From a virus, in the IMG/VR virus record IMGVR_UViG_3300021197_001602, positions 1 through 64,000 of that record: 64,000 nucleotides of DNA, one strand, 5' to 3'. The notes beneath the pieces were generated by a model that saw only the letters and a program-made list of their open reading frames with translations, was not told where the DNA came from and did not search any database. This document shows, piece after piece, positions 17,401 to 26,037 of the stretch. The position numbers and the translations under genes are program-made. Position 1 is the stretch's first letter. Each line of letters starts with the position of its first letter.

Positions 17401-17842
17401 TGCAGCTATGACCGACCTTGAAGGTATCGGCGATGCACTCTATGACCTCTCCATGGGGCTCATGTGGCTATCGATAGCATTGAATAAAATGCCAGAAGAA
17501 GCCATGGTCAAAATGGGGGTTGTCTTCGAGAAGGGCATGGCACCGATGGGTGAGTTTGCTAAGAACATGACACCTGAAGTTGCAATGTCAGCAGGAAACT
17601 TGGTTGACGAAGCCGAAAGATATGTCGAGGTTCAAGCGAATATGAAATCCACCAAGGACGACGCCTTTGCTCAAATGGTCACTGCATCTGCAAAAGCTTC
17701 ACAGGCGAGAGCCGACGCAGACAAGGCTTCCGCAGAATCAGGTGGTGGTGGACAAGATGTTGTGCTCGTTCTCAATGAGAGAGAATTGGGAAGAGCAGTT
17801 GAAGCTATATTGAACAAGAGAGTAAACTTGAGCGTTAGCTAA
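14402..17842 (+). CDS. Tail tape measure protein
   Basis: An 1146-residue protein with an N-terminal helical, Gln/Glu/Lys-rich part (residues 1-150), a long Ala/Gly/Met-rich region with many membrane-like helices (about 440-1020), and a helical C-terminus ending in RELGRAVEAILNKRVNLSVS. This composition, the length and the position between chaperone and baseplate genes fit a tape measure (T4 gp29 role): it sets tail length and is ejected into the host envelope. The repeated MAAPMALxxLGIG-like hydrophobic runs suggest duplication within the middle. Start ATG 14402 follows GGGAG. Confidence 0.85.
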   Translation: MADKITPEQLAAADQLNQKLRDGEVNAQQYAEALKEAGLELANQINLIDQKIAKLSQLNATQDEGTAIGERLTELESQRNDLVAGGEAGRKQAIKDHLAQKKAQEELNVAINSGFTSMRSFIQSIADGEDIMGSLADKASALGKELLGDFMISWSAAALKGFANADKLTTEFNKLTGTTGAMNDVILNAAGGMSSVGVSTEMAAASASELYQQFNQFSSANAELQTDMIQTTASLENLGVASATTAQNIDLATNAFGMGVGEATQLQDEMAKTAMAIGMPPAQLAQEFGKAAPQLSAYGKEGIKVFKNMAAASKGLGIEMGTLLGLTEQFDTFEGAASAAGSLNAILGGDLLNSMDMLNATEDQRIRMILEGVEASGKSWSAMGKFERKALANAAGITDMAEANKLFGGGLGAFDDAQSKMAENAKTEKELAAAKAASVSVTEKLSLMFDKMTAAMAPVVSVAHGMMNVLLAVNDATGGWLVPTIGALVAIFIVGSKALGTYNAIMTAMAMRKGVLAGATVGLAAAQGGQAAAQTTVAATSIPAAAGTTAIGGASMAAAPGVAALALGLGMLALGIGLIAGSIAGIVWAFVTLIGMFMEAPMAAVQAAGAFIVMGVAVAGLAMIFAALLPIAPMAMAAMIMLGIGMMFLSVPMLLLAGSFAIFAMALSLLPGGAAVALASLGLAMIPFAFSLLAAAPAMFLAALLFGPSALVIGTALMFLGIGVSLLSKYSSSLPTMGENLRVFAVGLRGASWRMFLAAIFFAPAALILGVALMALGTGIGMMVKHRRSMKTLGKNLPEFAAGLLLAAPGLMAAGLMLGAAALPFLMGAIGITLGMMVMSMIPAEQVLIVSEQLALAMPFLMEIALGLMAASPILFVASIWFFFASMLLAIAAPMFLFAAVFIAFGMSILNEPLRQFTMTMLMMAPIVPQLFAIAAALVVLGFALPVFGFGLFLLGLFASLPFVGTGLDVMSSALYIFADAVSGIPTEKAIALGQIFGGLAAMTDLEGIGDALYDLSMGLMWLSIALNKMPEEAMVKMGVVFEKGMAPMGEFAKNMTPEVAMSAGNLVDEAERYVEVQANMKSTKDDAFAQMVTASAKASQARADADKASAESGGGGQDVVLVLNERELGRAVEAILNKRVNLSVS

Positions 17843-17868
17843 TTAGGTATATGGGAGAGAATAAATAA

Positions 17869-18603
17869 ATGGCTACATTTAAAAGCGGAATGTCAGGCGA
17901 CGCCTCGGACTTGTTGGCGAACGATAAAAGGTTGATTATTGATATTTTTCATATTCCAACAAAAACATCCGTCCAGTTCAAGGCTTTTGTGACATCTTAT
18001 CAGGATAAGTTCGAGTCCGAGTATAACTCAGAAGAAGTTTATGGTCGAATGGACCCAATCCAGACCTTTAAGGGAACAAAAAGAACAATATCTTTGGGCT
18101 GGGAGGTTATCTCAGCCTCAGAAGAGGAAGCGGTCACAAATTTGGAGCGATGCACTACTTTGTTTTCAATGTTATACCCAACATATTCTGAAACGGGAGC
18201 TTCAGTCGCAACAACCATTGCGGCAGGACCAATCTTTAGGCTAAAGTTTGCAAACTTAATTCAAGATGTAAGCTCTGGTGCCTCTGGGGCTTCTTCGGCG
18301 GAATCAAATGGTCTTGTCGGGACCATAGGTGGATTCACATACGAACCAGACTTCGATTCAGGCTTCTTTGACGCTGGCATTGGTACGCTATATCCACAGA
18401 CAATTAAATTGTCTTGTGATTATACTGTAAACCACACCCACGGCTTGGGTTGGGCAAACGGCACCAAGAGAACAAAAAACTTTCCTTATAACCAAGCAGG
18501 GGAAACAGGCACCCCAGCAGGAACAGAGACTGGTGACAAGCCAACCACCGCTGACCCCGTGGAAGCAGAAACCGCTGGCATTGAAACAACTGGGGGTGGA
18601 TGA
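17869..18603 (+). CDS. Baseplate tube-initiator-like protein
   Basis: A 244-residue protein with FKAFVTSYQDKFESEYNSEEVYGRMDPIQTFKG (in pieces, residues about 38-70) and LSCDYTVNHTHGLGW near 185-200. The beta-rich layout with VYGRMDPI resembles tube-fold baseplate proteins at the hub-tube junction (gp48/gp54 role) in marine myoviruses. It follows the tape measure directly and overlaps the LysM protein by 4 bases. The C-terminal 35 residues are Thr/Glu/Gly-rich and probably disordered. The specific gp number is uncertain. Confidence 0.55.
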   Translation: MATFKSGMSGDASDLLANDKRLIIDIFHIPTKTSVQFKAFVTSYQDKFESEYNSEEVYGRMDPIQTFKGTKRTISLGWEVISASEEEAVTNLERCTTLFSMLYPTYSETGASVATTIAAGPIFRLKFANLIQDVSSGASGASSAESNGLVGTIGGFTYEPDFDSGFFDAGIGTLYPQTIKLSCDYTVNHTHGLGWANGTKRTKNFPYNQAGETGTPAGTETGDKPTTADPVEAETAGIETTGGG

Positions 18604-18944
18604 TGAGTAAAAGATATGATAACAGCGCACCTCTGGAAAACTCTGAAGAGATTTACCAAGACGCTTTCGAGGCTCGTGGAATAAAAAAAGTCCGACAGTT
18701 TGGTACGGCAAAGCTCCGTCATCCAACCGCCCTTGAGAGAACCAATCTTGAGCGAGTCGGTCATGTTTGGAAGGTTGGAGATAGATTTTTTAAACTAGCT
18801 CACAAATATTATGGAGATTCAGCTTACTGGTGGGTCATTGCATGGTATAATAAAAAACCCACTGAGTCTCATGTTGAGCTTGGAGAAGTTATTAAAGTTC
18901 CACTTCCCTTATATAGGGTTTTGGAATATTTGAGATACGAGTAG
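18600..18944 (+). CDS. Baseplate wedge protein with LysM domain (gp53-like)
   Basis: A 114-residue protein containing a LysM-type module (VWKVGDRFFKLAHKYYGDSA then WWVIAWYN, residues about 58-86) and ending IKVPLPLYRVLEYLRYE. T4 gp53, a baseplate wedge subunit, has the same LysM-like fold and size class. It overlaps the preceding baseplate gene (ATGATG at 18600) and is followed by the hub protein, consistent with a baseplate operon. Confidence 0.75.
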   Translation: MMSKRYDNSAPLENSEEIYQDAFEARGIKKVRQFGTAKLRHPTALERTNLERVGHVWKVGDRFFKLAHKYYGDSAYWWVIAWYNKKPTESHVELGEVIKVPLPLYRVLEYLRYE

Positions 18945-18950
18945 GATGCA

Positions 18951-21362
18951 ATGGCAGAAGAACCAAACAAAGATATCATCACAGATGAGAATAAGGCTGT
19001 CCAAGCAAGGCGACTGCAAGAGCAGTGCTTTCTAGTTTATAACTTTGAAGCATTTGCAGATTCTAACATTGAAAATACATTTAGCAACTTTGTGCCTCTT
19101 CATGGAAACCCCATGCAGATTGTTCAAAAGCTTTTAGCGATTCCAGACCTTAATGCACTTATGACAATCAAGCCTTACTTGATGTCTACACTTGTGCCTC
19201 AAATCCGATTGTATAAGGTGCACTATCCTTCTAGAGACTCTCAGGGTGTTGCCATTGAAATTCCCTTTGATGATTACTTGAACCCATCTTCTATTGAAGA
19301 CATGACCAAATCTGGCTACAGCAAAGGATTGGGCGCTGGAGTTAAGTCGTTTGAGTGGGAACTGCTGGGAACAAACCCCGCAGAATCTGACAACAATATT
19401 AAAGCAAAGCTTAAATTGCACTTCAATTCTATGCAGGACATGCTTGCCCCTCGTGGTGAACATGAGGGTCAAAAGATATCTTTTCTCAACCTCGTTGAGC
19501 CTTCTGCAAAGTTTAGCAATGATAGTGGCGACGCTGGCAAGAAGAGTTCAGAGGGCTCTAGAAGTTATAATGAAAAATACTTTAGAATTCGTGTTTCCGT
19601 CGGCTACGGTGACCCGACTGGTTCACTGTGGGATGATGAGCCCAATTCCGCAGGCTTAAAAGAGGTCGTAAAGAATGCAAGACAATTCTTTAATTTAAAC
19701 ATGGTGTCCCACTCTTTGGATTTCAAGGAGCACGGTGCGGTCGACCTGGAGATAGAGTATATTGCAGACTCAGAAGGTGCTCTTAGTAGCAAATATGCAG
19801 ATGTCCTCTTGATTGGCAGAACCGAAGCCATGGATAAGGCAGAAGCTGAAAGAGCGGCAGCAAGAGAAACCTCCGCTGCTTCTGTCAGCGCAGAGAACGA
19901 TTCCAATTGCGGCAAAGATGAAGATGATAGGTCTAAAGAGGCAAAAGAGGGCGAAAAAGAACTTTTAGAAAATCAGGCTGAAGCTGAAGCTGAAGATAGA
20001 GCAGTCTTGTATAACGCTCTCCTGTCAGGTTTAGAAAATTCGGGTAAAATTTGGAAAGTCAGGGTCACCGCAGAAGACCTTGGCATGTTAGACGGTCAGC
20101 AAGCAACAGGTGACACCGCAGCAGCCCGCCGAACCGCAAAGGATAAGGCTTGGGTAACAAGCAACCGTGAGAAAGCCGAAGGCGGCTCATTATCAGATTT
20201 ACGCAATGCGACTGAGGAGGCTATTGATGACCCCAACGAAGCGGCAGGCTCTTTCAAGCAAGACGGGGACGCAACGCCAGGACCAGACGAGCTAGATATC
20301 CACTATTTCCATTATGGAGATTTGTTGAATGTGGCACTCCGCTGTTTGTATGAAACGGGAACTCCAGAGCTAGAGAGATTAAAAGTCATTGCTGGTCCGT
20401 ATGTTTATTATGACCCCCAGACGAACACACTAAAAGATAATTATAATATGGCAGATATTCCAATTTCTTTGAACCTGTTTCAAATTTGGTTTATGGATAA
20501 GGTCGTCAAGCCTCAAATTAAAAAGTATTCTTTGAAGAAGTTTATTAAAGATTCTGTAACAAGCCTTGTAGGGGCAGCCATGAACCCCGAGTGTTTTGGT
20601 AAAGAGTACGGCAAAGCACCAGCGAACTTGAGCATACAAATGTTGCAAGTACCAGCGACCGACAAAGGGCAGTGCCGAGTTAGCGGGAAAAACACTCAAG
20701 GTAAGATTGGCGGCAAGCGAGTTAAAGACCTTGAGGGAATCTTGCCCTATCCAAGCGCCGTAAAGGCAGAAAAAGCTGAGTCGTTTCCTTACCTCTTTAT
20801 TTATGTTTCATCACATGGTGCAAAAGGCTTCGGTCCACCGTCTGAAGGAGAGGGCTCAAGAGAGAAGAGGGATGCTAAACTTGGAACATACCATTTTAGA
20901 ATCGGCGCAGATGGCGGACTTGTCAAGAAGATTAATTTTAAGAAGTCTGACCAGCCCTTTGCACGAGAAGCGAGAATGGAGCTTGAGGGCGAACTCGGTG
21001 GCGGCTTCCTTAGAGAAAAATATAACGCCGATGTGGAAATGTTTGGAAACGCCATTTTCAGACCAGGAATGCATGTTTATATCGACCCCGCAACAGTCGG
21101 AGCAGGAGACCCTTCGCAGATAAAGAGCATTGCAGCAATGCTTGGGCTGGGTGGCTATTTCTTAACTACAAATGTTAAATGCGCCATCGAGTCGGGCAAG
21201 TTCCAGACAGACCTTAAGTGTATTTGGACATCAAGCGGCTCAGGAAAGGCTCCCACGGATAAGAGTAACGAGGGTAGTGACTGCGATGACGGCTCTACTG
21301 GGCAGCCAGTTGATGGATTGCCTGCTGGCACCGAGATGCCAAAAGTCGGAGATGCAACATAA
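18951..21362 (+). CDS. Large baseplate hub-like structural protein
   Basis: An 803-residue protein. N-terminal 240 residues form a structured domain (IPDLNALMTIKPYLMSTLVPQ; YPSRDSQGVAIEIPFDDYL), residues about 275-430 are charged and probably disordered, and the C-terminal region has FRPGMHVYIDP and LGLGGYFLTTNV followed by WTSSGSG, a pattern seen in hub proteins of the gp27/gpD class. Position after the LysM wedge protein supports a baseplate hub role. The tail end (about 765-803) is Ser/Gly/Asp-rich. Confidence is high for structural, moderate for hub. Confidence 0.6.
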   Translation: MAEEPNKDIITDENKAVQARRLQEQCFLVYNFEAFADSNIENTFSNFVPLHGNPMQIVQKLLAIPDLNALMTIKPYLMSTLVPQIRLYKVHYPSRDSQGVAIEIPFDDYLNPSSIEDMTKSGYSKGLGAGVKSFEWELLGTNPAESDNNIKAKLKLHFNSMQDMLAPRGEHEGQKISFLNLVEPSAKFSNDSGDAGKKSSEGSRSYNEKYFRIRVSVGYGDPTGSLWDDEPNSAGLKEVVKNARQFFNLNMVSHSLDFKEHGAVDLEIEYIADSEGALSSKYADVLLIGRTEAMDKAEAERAAARETSAASVSAENDSNCGKDEDDRSKEAKEGEKELLENQAEAEAEDRAVLYNALLSGLENSGKIWKVRVTAEDLGMLDGQQATGDTAAARRTAKDKAWVTSNREKAEGGSLSDLRNATEEAIDDPNEAAGSFKQDGDATPGPDELDIHYFHYGDLLNVALRCLYETGTPELERLKVIAGPYVYYDPQTNTLKDNYNMADIPISLNLFQIWFMDKVVKPQIKKYSLKKFIKDSVTSLVGAAMNPECFGKEYGKAPANLSIQMLQVPATDKGQCRVSGKNTQGKIGGKRVKDLEGILPYPSAVKAEKAESFPYLFIYVSSHGAKGFGPPSEGEGSREKRDAKLGTYHFRIGADGGLVKKINFKKSDQPFAREARMELEGELGGGFLREKYNADVEMFGNAIFRPGMHVYIDPATVGAGDPSQIKSIAAMLGLGGYFLTTNVKCAIESGKFQTDLKCIWTSSGSGKAPTDKSNEGSDCDDGSTGQPVDGLPAGTEMPKVGDAT

Positions 21363-22648
21363 TGAAAAGATTTCAAATTAAAAAAGATGCAGCAGTAGAC
21401 GAGAATCTAATCCCGAAAGGTGAGAACAGCTTGACATCTCTAGCTGCATTCCATCAGAGAGGGCTTTACGCTGAGACTGCATATCCAGAGCTATTGCCCG
21501 AACCTCTTGACACATACTCAGATTATAATATCTTGTATGGGAGAGTCAATGAATCGGGCTCACCAATCATTCTTGCAGAGGATAACTTAAAACAAATTCT
21601 TTCACCAAGTGGCGAAACTAAGTTTGTTCTTGATTTTGTTGCTGATGCTTGGAATGAATTAGTGGCTCATCACCAGAAGGCGATAAGGTTAAAAGCTATA
21701 AGAGTCGAGAATACAGTGTTTAAGAAGATGGAGCCAAAGCAGGCATGGGAAAGCGTCCATACGAGATACAACGAGCATATGCAGAACTTGTATGGAGTTT
21801 TCGTTGGGGACCACCTCTCCTCCCCAATGAACCAAGAGATTGTTGATTTTGACTCATTCCTCCGACATTTCATGGGCTATTGCGGTAAGGTCGCAAGGAA
21901 TATGCCAGTGACGAGAACTGCATTTATCACATCGAGATACGCATCTCCACTTTCTTCTGGTTTGATGGTCGAGCTAATCAAGGGCAAACACGATGATGAT
22001 TATGGAAAGTACATTGGCTTTATCCGTGATATTAATTTTGACTTCTTCACAACAGCTTGCAGAAAGTTTGGTTTTTTAGTTGACAAAAATGCTCCATGGC
22101 GTATAATAGCAGATGTGAATTCAAGTTACATGCGAAAGAAAATGAACGAGAGGCAAGCAGGCGTGAGCACCACCAAGGATGTATTTAATTTTTATTATCT
22201 AGACAGCATGAGTTACGAGATTGCAAACATTAAGGGCTTCCTGTTTCAAATGTACGAATTATTTATTTCTCAACAGCCTGATGTTACAAAGCTCAATACC
22301 ACCTTCAAGGGCAAGGATTCAAAAACATCAATTTGTTATACCGAGAGGCGAAGAATCACACTCGCTGAATATGAAGAAAAGTACTCCGATGCCTTCTGGA
22401 TGCGGGCAATCATATATTTAAGAGCCGTGGAAACAAAGTCGCCACAGACACAGAGGGAGTTCGAGAAGGCTGTACAACGAGCTTGCGAGCATTTGCATTG
22501 GCAAGGAGCCGCATCAGCACTGAATTATGTTAAGAGGGAATATGGTCACAACCTCGAAGAGGTTTATAAAAAAAGTTTGAACTTTCACTTGACAAACGAG
22601 AAAGTCTATGATAGATTAATACATAAGAAACCGAACTTCCAATTTTAG
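21362..22648 (+). CDS. Conserved virion/baseplate protein, unknown function
   Basis: A 428-residue protein whose ATG overlaps the stop of the hub gene (TAATG), so it is translated with the baseplate set. Aromatic-rich segments include DFDSFLRHFMGYCGKVARNMPVTRTAFI and YIGFIRDINFDFFTTACRKFGFLVD (given in pieces). No catalytic motif is visible. It resembles unannotated proteins downstream of hub genes in marine T4-like phages. It marks the end of the first structural block, since the polymerase gene follows after 7 bases. Confidence 0.55.
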   Translation: MKRFQIKKDAAVDENLIPKGENSLTSLAAFHQRGLYAETAYPELLPEPLDTYSDYNILYGRVNESGSPIILAEDNLKQILSPSGETKFVLDFVADAWNELVAHHQKAIRLKAIRVENTVFKKMEPKQAWESVHTRYNEHMQNLYGVFVGDHLSSPMNQEIVDFDSFLRHFMGYCGKVARNMPVTRTAFITSRYASPLSSGLMVELIKGKHDDDYGKYIGFIRDINFDFFTTACRKFGFLVDKNAPWRIIADVNSSYMRKKMNERQAGVSTTKDVFNFYYLDSMSYEIANIKGFLFQMYELFISQQPDVTKLNTTFKGKDSKTSICYTERRRITLAEYEEKYSDAFWMRAIIYLRAVETKSPQTQREFEKAVQRACEHLHWQGAASALNYVKREYGHNLEEVYKKSLNFHLTNEKVYDRLIHKKPNFQF

Positions 22649-22655
22649 GTGATGA

Positions 22656-23849
22656 ATGCTATTTCAAGCCCTTGACAACAAAAAAGATTGCTATGGTGTA
22701 TATTGCGATGGCGTAATCCACCTCGATGAGGCATTCCAGTCAGACCAACTAACAAAAACATGGTCGTATTCTCCTTTTTTGGCTGATTTGGACGGTGTAG
22801 AGTATGCTCAACTATACTGCTTGGGGCAATCCCTTACGCAGGTCTGCCCAGCAGAGCTTGAGGAAGAATGGTCATCGATATCATCCAGGCTCAAGGCGTT
22901 CTTGAAGTCTTTTTCTCATGCTAAAATATCTTTAGACGAACACTGCTTCTTTGACCTTGTTCCTGAGCGGTTTCTGGTTGAGTTCTGTGAAATTAAAAAT
23001 GAGATTACAGAACATGTAATAAAAACTCATAAAAAACCAGAAAATTATGAATTTATGAAGGAGGTTGTTCGTCTAACCTCGGACATCTCAAGTCAAGCGG
23101 TTAATATTGACAAGAAACCACTAAAATCTTGCCTTGGGAGCGCAAAGGGTCGCTCTTTGTGGAAGAACTTTGATGGAATCAGCAGGAGAATCGTGTATAA
23201 TCCTTATGGCACAAAGACTGGAAGATTGACAACCATCAAGACAAGCTTTCCAATCTTGACTCTTGCGAAAGAGCACCGAGCTATTCTCACGCCCAGAAAC
23301 GACTGGTTTGTCGAGTTAGACTTTAACGCAGCAGAGTTGCGCACCCTCCTTTCACTTGCAGGTGAGGACCAGCCAACGGACGATGTTCATATCTGGAATG
23401 TGGAGAATGTATATAATGGAAAATACGACAGAGCTAAGGCAAAACAAAAGATATTCGCATGGCTGTATAATCCGAAGTCGAAAGACAAGCGGGCAAGCAA
23501 AGCCTACAAGAGAGACGAGGTTTTGGAGAAGTATTGGGACGGCACTTTCATAAAGACTCCCTTTGGCAGGACAATTGAGGCAGACCAGAAACATGCACTA
23601 AATTATATTATTCAGAGCACCACTAGTGATGTCTTTCTCGATAGAGCGATTGCCCTGCACAAGCTGCTAAGCACGAAGAAGAGCACAATTGCAATGCTCA
23701 TACACGATTCTGTTATTGTTGACCTTGCCAACGAAGACTTGGACATGGTAAAAGAAATGGTTAATATATTTTCAGATACAAAGCTTGGCTCCTACCGTGT
23801 AGGTGTTAAGGCTGGGAAAAACTTTGGTGATTTAAGGAAGCTATTATGA
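22656..23849 (+). CDS. Family A DNA polymerase, minimal (no exonuclease domain)
   Basis: A 397-residue protein carrying only the polymerase half of a PolA-type enzyme. Motif A is DFNAAELR at 222-229, the O-helix is R259-x3-K263-x3-F267-x3-Y271, and motif C is IHDSV with H350-D351. The Asn-Pro-Tyr-Gly and TGRL block (residues about 180-195) is also typical. The first 130 residues do not show DEDD exonuclease motifs. It is much shorter than T7 polymerase (704). The genome also carries a DnaE-type polymerase at 36387, so this enzyme may act in repair, gap filling or primer removal. ATG overlaps a weak AGGTGA site. Confidence 0.85.
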   Translation: MLFQALDNKKDCYGVYCDGVIHLDEAFQSDQLTKTWSYSPFLADLDGVEYAQLYCLGQSLTQVCPAELEEEWSSISSRLKAFLKSFSHAKISLDEHCFFDLVPERFLVEFCEIKNEITEHVIKTHKKPENYEFMKEVVRLTSDISSQAVNIDKKPLKSCLGSAKGRSLWKNFDGISRRIVYNPYGTKTGRLTTIKTSFPILTLAKEHRAILTPRNDWFVELDFNAAELRTLLSLAGEDQPTDDVHIWNVENVYNGKYDRAKAKQKIFAWLYNPKSKDKRASKAYKRDEVLEKYWDGTFIKTPFGRTIEADQKHALNYIIQSTTSDVFLDRAIALHKLLSTKKSTIAMLIHDSVIVDLANEDLDMVKEMVNIFSDTKLGSYRVGVKAGKNFGDLRKLL

Positions 23850-24715
23850 ATATTGTTGGATTCGGTGGGGCAGGCTGTGCTTTTGTTAGCCAGTTGGAGA
23901 AGCATAACCAATATAATATATACAAGATTGACAAGGGCTTGCCGAGGAAGGGGAACACTTACCCCATCAGCGCACAATCCTCTCACGAAGAGTACGAAAA
24001 GAACCCTCCGAAGCTAAGCCAGTTCATCTCAAGAATGGCTAAGTCTAAGAGCTTGGTATTTGTTTTCGCTGGAGGCGGCGCAACTTCAGGAGCATCTCTT
24101 CAGGTGCTTGAGCAGTTCCACAAGAAATATCCAAAAACAATAGATATTCTCTATATCAAGCCAGATGTCAGTTCGCTCTCCAAGGTTGCTAAAATGCAGG
24201 ACAAGATTTGTTATCGTGTCTTGCAGGAGTATGCAAGGTCTGGTGTGTTCCGAAGTATTATGCTGGTGAGCAACCCCCATGTCGAGACAGCTTTGGGCAA
24301 CTTGCCTGTAAAAAATTATTATGAAAATATGAACAGCTACCTTGCTTATATTTTTCACATGACAAATGTGTTTAAAAATACAGAGTCCGTAATCTCTTCA
24401 TCCACAGTTGACAAGGAACCTCACATTAGGATTTGTACACTCGGCATCGTGGACATAGAAAAAAAAGAAGAAAAGTTGCTTTTTCCTCTTGACAAACCGC
24501 AAATAAAAGACTATTATTATGGCATAACTTCGGAAAGGATTGAGAATGACAACACGCTGCTTACTTCAATCAGAGAGCACATTTCAGAAGCTTCTGGAGA
24601 AGAGGTCGCCTCCTCATACTCAGTTCATCAAACCTCTTATGAGGCTGATTTCGGATATGTCGTTGCATGGTCTTCAAATGTGCAAGCATTTCCAGACACT
24701 TACAAGTCCCTTTAA
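23846..24715 (+). CDS. Divergent tubulin/FtsZ-superfamily protein
   Basis: A 289-residue protein starting in the ATGA overlap with the polymerase gene. It begins NIVGFGGAGCAFVSQLE, like the first strand and G1 loop of FtsZ/tubulin, and has VFVFAGGGATSGAS with G76-G82, a degenerate form of the tubulin signature GGGTG(S/A/T)G. A later block SIMLVSNPHVE then MNSYLAYIFHMTNVF fits the region preceding the T7 helix. The catalytic T7 NxDxxD is not obvious. A phage cytoskeletal GTPase (PhuZ-like) that positions DNA is the likely role. It is divergent enough that structure prediction is needed. Confidence 0.55.
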   Translation: MNIVGFGGAGCAFVSQLEKHNQYNIYKIDKGLPRKGNTYPISAQSSHEEYEKNPPKLSQFISRMAKSKSLVFVFAGGGATSGASLQVLEQFHKKYPKTIDILYIKPDVSSLSKVAKMQDKICYRVLQEYARSGVFRSIMLVSNPHVETALGNLPVKNYYENMNSYLAYIFHMTNVFKNTESVISSSTVDKEPHIRICTLGIVDIEKKEEKLLFPLDKPQIKDYYYGITSERIENDNTLLTSIREHISEASGEEVASSYSVHQTSYEADFGYVVAWSSNVQAFPDTYKSL

Positions 24716-24733
24716 AAAAAGATAAAAAAGTTG

Positions 24734-24762
24734 TTGACACGACCAAAGAGTTGTGTTATATT
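24734..24762 (+). promoter_or_regulatory. Sigma70-like promoter
   Basis: TTGACA, 17 bases, TATATT, upstream of the small gene at 24790. Near-consensus. Confidence 0.85.
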
Positions 24763-24789
24763 GTATTCACAATCAGAAAAGGAGAAACA

Positions 24790-25095
24790 ATGATTGGATA
24801 TAGTGGTACCTTCGTGAAGAACAATGGTGAAGAGCGAGCGATGAAGTTCGTGAAATTGGCAGACCTGCCTCAAGGCTTCCTTGACAATAAAGTCAAGGGG
24901 GATGATGCAACTGCTCGCCAGAGGAATCTAAGCGAAGGCTTTGAGTTAGTGTGGGATGTTGATGCTGATGCATTCCGAGTCTATAATTGGAACACTGCGA
25001 TTGGTGAGACATCCACCATCTCGGGTTCATACGAGCAGGAGGGAGAAAATCATACTTTTTACTTTACAGATGATGTAAACGGTGTTAAACTATAA
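24790..25095 (+). CDS. Small acidic protein, unknown, upstream of ssb
   Basis: A 101-residue protein. I use ATG 24790, which follows AAAAGGAGAAACA and the promoter at 24734-24762; upstream in-frame codons lie before the promoter. The C-terminal half is beta-rich (FELVWDVDADAFRVYNWN, then HTFYFTDD). No family recognised. Being directly behind a strong early-type promoter and before ssb, it may serve early replication or host takeover. Confidence 0.65.
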   Translation: MIGYSGTFVKNNGEERAMKFVKLADLPQGFLDNKVKGDDATARQRNLSEGFELVWDVDADAFRVYNWNTAIGETSTISGSYEQEGENHTFYFTDDVNGVKL

Positions 25096-25108
25096 CAACA
25101 AACAATAG

Positions 25109-25151
25109 ATGTTTGGAAGATTTGCCAAACATACTAAAGGGTAATTTACCC
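25109..25151 (+). promoter_or_regulatory. Structured leader upstream of ssb
   Basis: ATGTTTGG and CCAAACAT form a perfect 8-bp stem with an 8-base loop (25109-25132), followed by the odd palindrome GGGTAATTTACCC (25139-25151). No T-run follows, so this is not an ordinary terminator. It sits 30-72 bases before the ssb start and may be a binding site for autoregulation. Confidence 0.45.
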
Positions 25152-25180
25152 GCCATTTAAACTATAAAAGGAGAATCATA

Positions 25181-25951
25181 ATGGCTATTAATCTAGATAA
25201 GATGCGAAACAAACTGACCTCGGTGCAGAGCCGAGGACAAGGACGAACTTCACAGTTCTGGCGACCAGCGGACGGCGACCAGAACATCCGTATCGTTCCG
25301 ACAGCAGACGGCGACCCCTTCAAGGAGTTCTGGTTCCATTACAATGTGGGCAAGAACGCTGGGTTCCTGTCCCCAAAGAAGAACTTTGGTGAGGATGACC
25401 CGTTGGACGCATTTGTTCGACAACTCTTCAACGAAGGCACCGAGGACAGCATTAAGATGGCAAAGAATCTTATGGCTCGTCAGCGCTTCTTCTCTCCAAT
25501 CATTGTGCGTGGAGAGGAAGAGAAGGGTGTTCGACTATGGGGCTATGGCAAGCAGGTTTACACGCAGCTTCTTGAGCTTGTGTTGAACCCTGAGTACGGC
25601 GATATCACCGACCCAGAAGCTGGGACCGACTTGGTTCTGAACTATGGCAAGCCAGCAGGGATGTCTTTCCCGCAGACAAAGATTATGCCGTCTCGACGGA
25701 CTTCAGAAATCTGCAAGGACATCACCTCAGAGGAGTGCGCAACTTTACTGGACTCAGTTCCAGATTTTACAAGCGTGTTCGACCGAAAGACTCCAGAGGA
25801 TGTCCAGCGTATGCTTGACGAATACCTCTCGGATGATGAATCTGCGGAAGAACTCTCTTCCGAGACCACCCGCTACGGCAGTGATACTACCACTACCTCC
25901 CAAACCAATGCTAGTAGCGTGGAAAGTGCCTTCCAAGACCTAATCGGGTAA
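25181..25951 (+). CDS. Single-stranded DNA-binding protein (gp32-like)
   Basis: A 256-residue protein with the gp32 layout of marine T4-like phages: a basic N-terminal helix (NLDKMRNKLTSVQSRG), an OB-type core beginning QFWRPADGDQNIRIVPT with FWFHYNVGKNAGFLSP, a helical region, and an acidic Ser/Thr/Glu tail (residues about 205-256) ending SAFQDLIG, used for protein contacts. It would coat ssDNA at forks and work with the RecA, helicase and polymerases encoded nearby. Start ATG follows AAAAGGAG. Confidence 0.85.
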   Translation: MAINLDKMRNKLTSVQSRGQGRTSQFWRPADGDQNIRIVPTADGDPFKEFWFHYNVGKNAGFLSPKKNFGEDDPLDAFVRQLFNEGTEDSIKMAKNLMARQRFFSPIIVRGEEEKGVRLWGYGKQVYTQLLELVLNPEYGDITDPEAGTDLVLNYGKPAGMSFPQTKIMPSRRTSEICKDITSEECATLLDSVPDFTSVFDRKTPEDVQRMLDEYLSDDESAEELSSETTRYGSDTTTTSQTNASSVESAFQDLIG

Positions 25952-25978
25952 TAAGCGCACTATAAAAATACCCACAGG

Positions 25979-26010
25979 GGGGCACAGGGTTATCAGGTGT
26001 CCCAATTTTT
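25979..26010 (+). terminator. Hairpin terminator after ssb (repeat copy 1)
   Basis: GGGGCAC and GTGTCCC form a 7-bp stem (one G-U) around AGGGTTATCAG, followed by AATTTTT. The same hairpin, including its upstream ACCCACAGG, recurs at 26871, and a relative lies at 26511. Confidence 0.75.
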
Positions 26011-26037
26011 ATTATACCAAAAAGGAATTGAATTATT

